Shown piece after piece: positions 8,193 to 13,634 of a stretch of DNA of 37,453 bases. A program made the translations under genes and the position numbers. Where the stretch lies: contig CAYMGT010000003.1 in NCBI GenBank assembly GCA_964390115.1, positions 1-37,453 of the forward strand, written 5' to 3'. Origin of the DNA: JAIPJA01 sp964390115. Its GTDB lineage: Bacteria; Patescibacteriota; Patescibacteriia; Patescibacteriales; UBA12465. Every line of letters begins with the position of its first letter. Position 1 is the stretch's first letter. Below the pieces are notes generated by a model. It was not told where the DNA came from and ran no database searches. It saw nothing but the letters and a program-made list of their open reading frames with translations.

Positions 8193-8570
8193 TTATTTTT
8201 TTATCTCTTTAGTATCATTATTCTTATCTTCAGCATTACTTTCTATAGTTTCAACTTTCTTTTCTCTAAGTATCTCTATGTCCCTTTCAGCTTGTAATTT
8301 TTGAGCAATTTTTAAATTTAATTTTTTAGATACTTCTTGAAATGATTTACTATCTTCTTTTTGTAAATACTTTAGAAGTTTTCTTCTTTCACCAACTTTC
8401 TTAAGTAGACCTCTGCGAGATGAATAGTCATGTTTATGACTTTTTAGATGCTCAGTTAGTTCTTTAATCTCTTCAGTTAAAATAGCAATCTGTACCTGAG
8501 ATGAACCAGTATCATTTTCGTGAGTTCCAAATTTTTTAATTAATTTTAATTTTCTTTCTTTAGTTAACAT
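8193..8570 (-). CDS. rpsO: 30S ribosomal protein S15
   Basis: S15 binds a three-way junction in the central domain of 16S rRNA and starts platform assembly. The first ~88 residues carry the family core (FGTHENDTGSSQVQIAILTEEI, then LKSHKHDYSSRRGLL and KVGERRKLLKYL). A ~35-residue charged tail extends it to 125. It follows rpsT after 70 nt that can fold into a putative three-way junction, suggesting classic S15 feedback control on its own leader. The NYN gene and pnp follow. The start ATG at 8570 lacks a Shine-Dalgarno. Confidence 0.96.
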   Translation of the reverse strand: MLTKERKLKLIKKFGTHENDTGSSQVQIAILTEEIKELTEHLKSHKHDYSSRRGLLKKVGERRKLLKYLQKEDSKSFQEVSKKLNLKIAQKLQAERDIEILREKKVETIESNAEDKNNDTKEIKK

Positions 8571-8579
8571 AATTTTCTT

Positions 8580-8625
8580 GCTTAAGCCGAGACATAGTCT
8601 TTGATAATTATTACAAAGGCTAAGC
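8580..8625 (-). promoter_or_regulatory. rpsO leader: putative S15-binding three-way junction
   Basis: In minus-strand RNA, 8625-8618 (GCUUAGCC) pairs with 8588-8580 (GGCUUAAGC) with one bulge. Inside are two hairpins: UUUG/CAAA (8617-8614 with 8603-8600, 10-nt loop) and AGAC-UAU-GUCU (8600-8590). The hairpins compete for one base at the junction. The closing stem ends 9 nt before the rpsO ATG, and no U-tract follows, so it is not a terminator. Autoregulation by S15 through leader structures is known in several bacteria; here it is inferred. Confidence 0.4.
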
Positions 8626-8640
8626 CAAGCTAAAGTAAAT

Positions 8641-8904
8641 TTATTTAGATTTATTAGCTTTTTTTTGCAGTCTAGATTTATAGCGACTAGCAGTATTTTT
8701 TTTAATAACTCCTTTTTTAGCTGCTTTATCTAAACTTTTAATAGTTTTTTTTATTAGTTCTTGAGATTTTTCTTTGCCAGATTCTTCTAATGATTTTTTA
8801 GTTTCTTTTAAACTTTTCTTAAAATTTCTTTTAAGTTTATCATTAGCAATTTTTAATTTAGAACTTTTTCTTAGTTCTTTTTTAGCCGATTTAGTATTAG
8901 GCAT
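8641..8904 (-). CDS. rpsT: 30S ribosomal protein S20
   Basis: S20 is a three-helix protein that binds the 5' domain of 16S rRNA. The 87-residue, lysine-rich protein opens with MPNTKSAKKELRKSSK and ends with the conserved KGVIKKNTASRYKSRLQKK block, both typical. Length is normal. It lies 30 nt downstream of tRNA-Pro on the same strand with no terminator between, so it may be cotranscribed with the tRNA cluster. Confidence 0.95.
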   Translation of the reverse strand: MPNTKSAKKELRKSSKLKIANDKLKRNFKKSLKETKKSLEESGKEKSQELIKKTIKSLDKAAKKGVIKKNTASRYKSRLQKKANKSK

Positions 8905-8934
8905 ATTTTTAGATAATAATTAATTTATTTTAAG

Positions 8935-9011
8935 TGGTCGGGGCACTGGGACTCGAACCCAGGATCTCATGCTCCCAAAGCATGCGCCTTAGCCAACTAG
9001 GCCATGCCCCG
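8935..9011 (-). tRNA. tRNA-Pro (TGG), CCA encoded
   Basis: The cloverleaf is complete: the acceptor begins C1-G72 as is usual for proline tRNA, the anticodon stem CATGC/GCATG carries loop TTTGGGA with anticodon TGG, and the T arm has GGTTCGAGTCC. The 3' CCA is encoded (8937-8935), unlike the other tRNAs here. Confidence 0.97.
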
Positions 9012-9027
9012 AGTTTTTAACTTAGGG

Positions 9028-9099
9028 TGCCGAGGGAGAGGATCGAACTCTCGACACAAGGATTTTCAGTCCTTTGCTCTACCACTGAGCTACCTCGGC
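9028..9099 (-). tRNA. tRNA-Phe (GAA)
   Basis: The acceptor GCCGAGG pairs with CCTCGGC, the anticodon stem AAGGA/TCCTT holds loop CTGAAAA with anticodon GAA, and the T arm is regular. The discriminator is A; CCA is not encoded (the next bases are CCC). Confidence 0.97.
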
Positions 9100-9116
9100 C
9101 GGTAGTCTGATTTTTG

Positions 9117-9189
9117 TTGCGGGGGCAGGACTCGAACCTGCGACCTCCAGGTTATGGGCCTGGCGAGCTGCCAACTGCTCTACCCCGCT
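9117..9189 (-). tRNA. Initiator tRNA-fMet (CAT) with C33
   Basis: Initiator features are clear: no Watson-Crick pair at 1:72 (A1, A72), a GCGGGG/CCCCGC acceptor, A11:U24 in the D stem, and overall closeness to E. coli tRNA-fMet. Two deviations stand out. The anticodon loop is CCCATAA, placing C rather than the near-universal U at position 33. The stem pairs 29-31/39-41 are A-U, G-C, G-C instead of three G-C. CCA is not encoded. The 1:72 mismatch argues against tRNA-Ile(CAU) or elongator Met. Confidence 0.93.
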
Positions 9190-9197
9190 ATATAAAG

Positions 9198-9271
9198 TGG
9201 GCAATGGAGGACTCGAACCTCCGACCTCAACATTATCAGTGTTGCGCTCTAACCAGCTGAGCTAATTGCCC
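9198..9271 (-). tRNA. tRNA-Ile (GAT)
   Basis: The acceptor GGGCAAT pairs with ATTGCCC; the anticodon stem CAACA/TGTTG carries loop CTGATAA with anticodon GAT; the T arm GGAGGTTCGAGTCCTCC is regular. Discriminator A, no encoded CCA. It is the first gene of the Ile-fMet-Phe-Pro run. Confidence 0.97.
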
Positions 9272-9292
9272 CTTTAAAATTGCTATATTTTC

Positions 9293-9298
9293 ATTATA
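9293..9298 (-). promoter_or_regulatory. Probable -10 box of the tRNA cluster
   Basis: A perfect TATAAT (9298-9293, minus strand) lies 22 nt before tRNA-Ile. The nearest good -35, TTGACT (9326-9321), is 22 bp away, longer than the optimum, so only the -10 is called. Confidence 0.45.
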
Positions 9299-9390
9299 AT
9301 AAAATAACAAAAAAATCGCCAGTCAAGCGTCTGTAATCGTTTTCTATATTATCAGATAGATTAAAAAAAAGCAAGGCTTTTATTAAATTT

Positions 9391-9437
9391 GTAAAGGGGA
9401 AATAGAAATGTGTTGTTGTTTATATTACTTTAATAAA
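9391..9437. repeat. Dispersed 19-bp repeat, copy 1
   Basis: GTAAAGGGGAAATAGAAAT (9391-9409) recurs exactly at 20019-20037. A second match follows both copies (9424-9437 and 20065-20078, 13 of 14 identical), with a 13-bp length difference in between. Nothing else is recognised in the 200-nt spacer 9272-9470 apart from the tRNA promoter and a terminator. Confidence 0.5.
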
Positions 9438-9464
9438 AAAGAGAGACATTTTTGACTCTCTTTT
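9437..9464 (-). terminator. Terminator of the secreted protein gene at 9471-10076
   Basis: AAAAGAGAG (9437-9445) pairs with CTCTCTTTT (9456-9464). The inner part continues with one A-A mismatch and a C-G pair. On the minus strand a T-run follows. It lies 6 nt after the stop codon and is nearly symmetrical, so it could act in both directions. Confidence 0.8.
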
Positions 9465-9470
9465 GAATGT

Positions 9471-10076
9471 TTATAGTTTGTATCTTGTCCCTAGCTTTAG
9501 CAACTGAGTTTTGTTGGTTAAATCATAACCAACCTCAGTATACACTAAAATATTTTTTGTTATTTTTTCAGTATATTTTAGCGTAACAGTATGTTGAGGT
9601 TTGTTTTTTAGATAATGAATTAGACGGTAAGTCGTATTAATTTTCCAAATATTAATGGAGGCGCTATTTAAGGCAAATATGAAGCTCGGTTTTAGCTCAA
9701 TAACTTTTGATGGTCTACCAAAAGACCAACCTAGCCAGTGTAGGGTAGAAAAATATTTTGATGGTGAGTATATAGCCATCGTACTGACGTAAGGAACGTT
9801 AAAAAAGTATCCTACATTAGGACCTATCAATAACCTTCCTTTAAGTAAACTTCTAAAGTAAGTTATTTCTAAATCTTTTTCTGATAAAGTCAGGATCAAG
9901 AAATCTTTATCACCTTTTTCAAAAGTAAAATTTCCATACAGACCTGAGGTAACGGCTCCTTTTCCAGAGCTGATATCAATGGCACTTAACCTGAAACTTT
10001 CTTTTTCAGATTGTCCAAAGAGAGTTTTTACGGCAATAGCGATTACAAAAAAAACCAAAAAAAACAATTTTTTCAT
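9471..10076 (-). CDS. Secreted protein of unknown function
   Basis: I do not recognise this 201-residue protein. It opens with a clear signal peptide (MKKLFFLVFFVIAIAVKTLFG) with likely cleavage near residue 21-22. The mature part alternates short hydrophobic and polar stretches rich in aromatic residues (for example YFFNVPY, WLGWSFG, VTLKYTEKI), which suggests a beta-rich fold resembling small outer-membrane-like barrels. CPR bacteria are thought to lack an outer membrane, so an exported soluble or surface beta protein is the safer reading. It has its own promoter and terminator, so it is monocistronic. Its next neighbour upstream is another exported protein with similar gene organisation. 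Confidence 0.7.
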   Translation of the reverse strand: MKKLFFLVFFVIAIAVKTLFGQSEKESFRLSAIDISSGKGAVTSGLYGNFTFEKGDKDFLILTLSEKDLEITYFRSLLKGRLLIGPNVGYFFNVPYVSTMAIYSPSKYFSTLHWLGWSFGRPSKVIELKPSFIFALNSASINIWKINTTYRLIHYLKNKPQHTVTLKYTEKITKNILVYTEVGYDLTNKTQLLKLGTRYKL

Positions 10077-10117
10077 TACATGTAAATTTTATTATTATTA
10101 TTTTTAAAAAACGTTAA

Positions 10118-10279
10118 TTATTTATAATAATATTTTTTAGAGATTTGTCAAGATTTGGAATAGAATTTAAGCGTGATCGTTGCGATTTTTTTGAAGAGAT
10201 AATTTATTATTCAGACGCTCTTTATTTAGTTTATAAATATTTAGAAATTGAAGCTAGGGTACAAAAAAGAGTTGTTTAG
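10118..10279 (+). other. Gene-free spacer with an orphan open frame
   Basis: The spacer 10077-10439 has no called gene. On the plus strand a 53-codon frame runs from after the TAA at 10115 to the TAG at 10277. Its later part reads like protein (FEEIIYYSDALYLVYKYLEI) but there is no ATG or GTG, only a TTG at 10145. It also overlaps the minus-strand promoter. It may be the tail of a decayed gene; I do not recognise the family. The rest of the spacer holds only that promoter and the next terminator. Confidence 0.25.
10124..10151 (-). promoter_or_regulatory. Promoter of the secreted protein gene
   Basis: On the minus strand, TTGACA (10151-10146), a 16-bp spacer and TATTAT (10129-10124) precede the 10076 start by about 48 nt. 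The -35 is perfect and the -10 matches five of six. Confidence 0.55.
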
Positions 10280-10385
10280 AGTTTTTTTTATTTATCAACA
10301 CTTAAACATTTAAATTTTGAATTAATAAATTATTTTTTTGGTTAATTGTTATTTAAAAATAATAATTTAATAGATTATATAAATA

Positions 10386-10412
10386 AAAAAGTAGACATTT
10401 TGTCTACTTTTT
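10386..10412 (-). terminator. Terminator of the WG-repeat gene
   Basis: An 11-bp perfect stem, AAAAAGTAGAC (10386-10396) with GTCTACTTTTT (10402-10412), closes a 5-nt loop. It starts 27 nt after the stop at 10440 and is flanked by A/T runs on both sides, so it may be bidirectional. Confidence 0.85.
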
Positions 10413-10439
10413 GTTAAATTTTACACTTTTATTTTTAAT

Positions 10440-11075
10440 TTAATAATAGATACTTTCTATTTTTTTTGGTGGATTGTCGACATTGTATTCTCCTTTTATT
10501 ATCAAAGATTCTGTACCTTTAATATCCAGAATAACCCACGTGCAAATATTTTTATTTAAATTAATATTTCTTATACCTATAGCCTCTCCTCTTGGATTAA
10601 AGTTGTATAACCACTGATAAGTTTGAGTATATAAAGGCTCTCCCTTTTTATTAATGTGACACATATGGTAGCATCCATCTTTATCAACAATAGCATATTT
10701 ACCTATAAAATTATGCACATCAACATAATTTTTATAGTATAATCTTTCTCCTTTAGGTGTTATATGCCACTGACTATAACCGGTGTCTGTGCATTTACCC
10801 ACAATAGCTAAGCCTTCATAAAAATCATAAGCTATATCATAAATAACTGGTATAACTAAATTACCAGTTTTATCCATATAACCATATTTATAACTGGATC
10901 CAGAAATTTGCAGGCAACTAGGCTCACATTTAAAGCCAAATAATAATAGGTTATCTTTTTCAAATAAACCAATTATAGTATCGCCAGAGAAAGTACTTAC
11001 ACTTATTTTTTGAGCTAAGATTAAGTTAGGAGAGAAAAATAACAACAATACTAAAATAACAACAATTTTTTTCAT
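10440..11075 (-). CDS. Secreted WG-repeat protein
   Basis: WG repeats are short beta motifs of the form (W/Y)GYhDkxGxhVIPxxYDxaxxFxEGLAxV, found in bacterial exported or membrane proteins of mostly unknown role. The clearest copy is YGYMDKTGNLVIP followed by YDIAYDFYEGLAIV (about residues 64-92). Two or three degenerate copies follow (ITPKGERLYY, INKKGEPLYTQTYQWLYNF, ILDIKGTESL). A signal peptide ending near LILAQK (residue 22) precedes it. Six cysteines in the mature part could form disulfides outside the cell. The gene is a single unit with its own promoter and terminator. Function unknown; ligand or protein binding is the usual suggestion. Confidence 0.8.
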   Translation of the reverse strand: MKKIVVILVLLLFFSPNLILAQKISVSTFSGDTIIGLFEKDNLLLFGFKCEPSCLQISGSSYKYGYMDKTGNLVIPVIYDIAYDFYEGLAIVGKCTDTGYSQWHITPKGERLYYKNYVDVHNFIGKYAIVDKDGCYHMCHINKKGEPLYTQTYQWLYNFNPRGEAIGIRNINLNKNICTWVILDIKGTESLIIKGEYNVDNPPKKIESIYY

Positions 11076-11124
11076 TTTTCTTAAATTTTATAGTTAATAT
11101 TATATTTTAAAGAACAATATTTAT

Positions 11125-11152
11125 ATGATATCAGGTATTTATATTTTTACAA
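11125..11152 (-). promoter_or_regulatory. Putative promoter of the WG-repeat gene
   Basis: Minus strand TTGTAA (11152-11147), 16 bp, TATCAT (11130-11125), about 50 nt before the start codon. The rest of the 215-nt spacer up to holA shows only a weak 6-bp hairpin (11230-11249) without a T-run. Confidence 0.35.
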
Positions 11153-11291
11153 GCTTTTTTTAATCCTAACTGCAAAAATTAATATATAAAATATTTTAGT
11201 TAGATATTTAATTATTAAAATCTATTATACTTTGATATTAACCTCAAAGATCTTGTGGAATTGTTACGGATATTCTTTTATTTAAACAATA

Positions 11292-12260
11292 TTATTTATT
11301 AGAAAAAAATAATTCCAAACTATTTATTATTGATTTTTGTCCTGTTTTATCTAAATAATCAATATTGTTGAGTTTAGCTAGCTTTTCTTTTAATTCATTT
11401 ACAGAAAAGTTATTAGTTTGCTCACCTAATTTTTTTGTGGCAAAAGGATGCCAAGAGAATTTACTAGCTATTGCCCTAACATCTAAACCATTATTTAAAG
11501 CTTCCTTGGTTTGTAATAATTTTTGAAGATGTTTTCTAAGTATAGCTAGTATATATTTGGCTGACAGTCCTGAGGCTAATTGGAGTTCTAATTGTTTTAA
11601 TCCCTCAACAGCTTGTCTTTGACCTAATTTATCAGTTAAGATAAAAATACTTTCTTCTAATTTCATAGCTATATTTTCTTCAATATCTATTTTGCTAATT
11701 TTTTTATTTTTATTATAGTGAGCTATTTTGTGAATTTCATTTGAAACTAGCCATAAGTTGTTACTTGTTGAGCTAATTAAGCGGTTAGCAGCTGTTATAT
11801 CTATTTCTTTATTATATTTGCTAAATTCTTTTATAACAAAGTGTAAAAGTTGCGCATTGTCTAGTGGTTTAAACTCTTGAACAAATTTTTGTTTTTTTAA
11901 AAAATTAAAAAATTTCTTAGCTTCCTTGTTTAAAGTAGAGGTTTTAAATTCATTATCTTCAAAAAAAATAAAGACATTCTCAGATTTTTTTTCTAGAGAT
12001 TTGGAAAAATAATTTAAAGAAGAGCTTATTAAGCTTTGATTTTTATTCTGTAGAAAATTTTCTATTACAATTAATCGTTTGCTAGTAAATAAGCTAGAGG
12101 CTGATGATTTTTCATTAATTTCTTTTAAGCTAGTTTTTTGTCCATCAATTAAAGTTATAGCACTAGACCCCGATGAAATTGTTTTTAAAAATTGCTCCTT
12201 TATTTCTTTTAGTTTTTGTCGGCTACGATAAGTATCGTTTCCAAAGAGAAAAAATATCAT
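11292..12260 (-). CDS. holA: DNA polymerase III delta subunit (HolA)
   Basis: HolA is the wrench subunit of the clamp loader and opens the sliding clamp. The N-terminal IFFLFGNDTYRSRQKLKEI matches the family opening, followed by a RecQ/AAA+-like region without Walker motifs, as is normal for delta. The C-terminal helical collar contains SIFILTDKLGQRQ, then LRKHLQKLLQTKEALNNG and the conserved SWHPFATKKL pattern. Length of 322 residues is standard. It lies 21 nt downstream of murD in a polA-murD-holA unit, pairing two replication genes with one cell-wall gene. Confidence 0.93.
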   Translation of the reverse strand: MIFFLFGNDTYRSRQKLKEIKEQFLKTISSGSSAITLIDGQKTSLKEINEKSSASSLFTSKRLIVIENFLQNKNQSLISSSLNYFSKSLEKKSENVFIFFEDNEFKTSTLNKEAKKFFNFLKKQKFVQEFKPLDNAQLLHFVIKEFSKYNKEIDITAANRLISSTSNNLWLVSNEIHKIAHYNKNKKISKIDIEENIAMKLEESIFILTDKLGQRQAVEGLKQLELQLASGLSAKYILAILRKHLQKLLQTKEALNNGLDVRAIASKFSWHPFATKKLGEQTNNFSVNELKEKLAKLNNIDYLDKTGQKSIINSLELFFSNK

Positions 12261-12281
12261 AAGATTTAGGTTGAAAAAGTA

Positions 12282-13634
12282 TTAAAGTTTTTTAACTTGT
12301 TGTTTAAACAAATTACCTCTTTCTTTATAGTTTTTAAATATTCCAAAACTAGCACAGGCGGGAGAGAGTAGAACCAGGTCGTTTACTTGAGTTTGCCTGC
12401 TAGCTATTTTTACAGCCTCTTCCATGCTACTAGCAGGAAAAGTGATTGCCTGGTAGTCGATTTCTTCAAGAGCTTTTTTTAATTTATGTGAACCTTCTCC
12501 ATCAAAGAGAATTACATGCTTTACTTTTTTTGAAATACTTTTGGCTAAGTTAGAGAAATTAGCACCTTTATCGGATCCTCCAGCAATCAAGATAATATTT
12601 TCAGAGAAGGATTGTAGGTCAAGCTGGGTGCTTTCTGGCGTGGTTGAGAAGGAGTTATTAAAATATTTAACTCCATTTTTTTTAGCCACATATTCTAGAC
12701 GATGTTCAAGGTTAGAAAAGTTGAGGATAGTTTTTTCTGCTAATTTTTTATCTATATTTAAAATCTTAACAACCTCCATGGCCGCGTTAATATTTTCTTG
12801 ATTATAGTTACCTTTTAATTTAGTTGGATAGATTTGTTTTTTATATAGAATAATCTTTCCTTTATATTTAGCTATATCATCTTTTAAGTAATCTTTAAGT
12901 AATTTATGACTCTCTTCTTTGCTAATGAGGATACCATCTTTATCTTGTTGTATAAATATATTAGCCTTAGCCTCAATATATTTTTTGAAGCTATTATGAT
13001 AGTTAGGATTATTTGGATCGGCGGGAGATAAATGTTCTTTATATAGGTTAGTTATAATAGCTATTTGCGGACTTGTTTTTAAGTCTTCTAGCTGAAAGCT
13101 GGATAACTCTAAAATAACATAATCATCTTTTTTAATTTTATTTAAAAAACTTAAGGGAGATATGCCTATATTTCCGCCTAAGAATACTTTTTGTTTAGTT
13201 TCCTTTATTATATTAAAAATTAAAGTAGCAGTTGTCCCTTTTCCCTTGGAACCAGTTACTGCAATAATCTTTTGACTAGGACATAAGTCAAAAAATAAGT
13301 TCATTGGGCTACTTATTTCTATAGATTTTTTAGCAGCTTCTTGTAATCCGGGACAAGTTAGAGGCCAGCCAGGAGAGCGAAATAGAATATCAAAGTTAAA
13401 TAAGCTATGATTAAATTTAGTTTCTAACTGATAGGAGAAATTATTTGGATTCAAGTTTAAATTTTTTAAAATGGGGATTAGTTTTTCTTTGTTTCTGAAG
13501 TCGCAAATAGTAAAGTCAAACTTTAAATTTAAATCTTTAGATAATTTTAAAATAGCTTGATTTTCTAAACCTAAACCCAAAAGAGCTATCTTTTTATTTT
13601 TTAAAATTGTATTTAGTTTTTCTTTTATACTCAT
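12282..13634 (-). CDS. murD: UDP-N-acetylmuramoyl-L-alanine:D-glutamate ligase
   Basis: MurD adds D-glutamate to UDP-MurNAc-L-Ala in the cytoplasm, using ATP. The N-terminal Rossmann domain starts with KIALLGLGLENQ. The ATP loop is GSKGKGTT (residues 128-135). ILELSSFQLE, the HRLEYV motif, an NNSFSTTPES segment in place of the usual NDSKATNP, and the C-terminal LLSPACASFG follow in MurD order. At 450 residues it is normal. The polA stop and the murD ATG abut exactly (TAAATG), implying coupling. Its presence indicates that the cell makes its own peptidoglycan stem peptide. Confidence 0.95.
   Translation of the reverse strand: MSIKEKLNTILKNKKIALLGLGLENQAILKLSKDLNLKFDFTICDFRNKEKLIPILKNLNLNPNNFSYQLETKFNHSLFNFDILFRSPGWPLTCPGLQEAAKKSIEISSPMNLFFDLCPSQKIIAVTGSKGKGTTATLIFNIIKETKQKVFLGGNIGISPLSFLNKIKKDDYVILELSSFQLEDLKTSPQIAIITNLYKEHLSPADPNNPNYHNSFKKYIEAKANIFIQQDKDGILISKEESHKLLKDYLKDDIAKYKGKIILYKKQIYPTKLKGNYNQENINAAMEVVKILNIDKKLAEKTILNFSNLEHRLEYVAKKNGVKYFNNSFSTTPESTQLDLQSFSENIILIAGGSDKGANFSNLAKSISKKVKHVILFDGEGSHKLKKALEEIDYQAITFPASSMEEAVKIASRQTQVNDLVLLSPACASFGIFKNYKERGNLFKQQVKKL

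Noticed and set aside
9117..9189. tRNA-Ile with CAU anticodon instead of initiator Met
   Set aside because: The A1/A72 mismatch, A11:U24 and close match to E. coli tRNA-fMet fit the initiator; tRNA-Ile(CAU) would have a paired 1:72.
11230..11249. Terminator after holA
   Set aside because: A 6-bp CTTTGA/TCAAAG hairpin without a following T-run on the minus strand.
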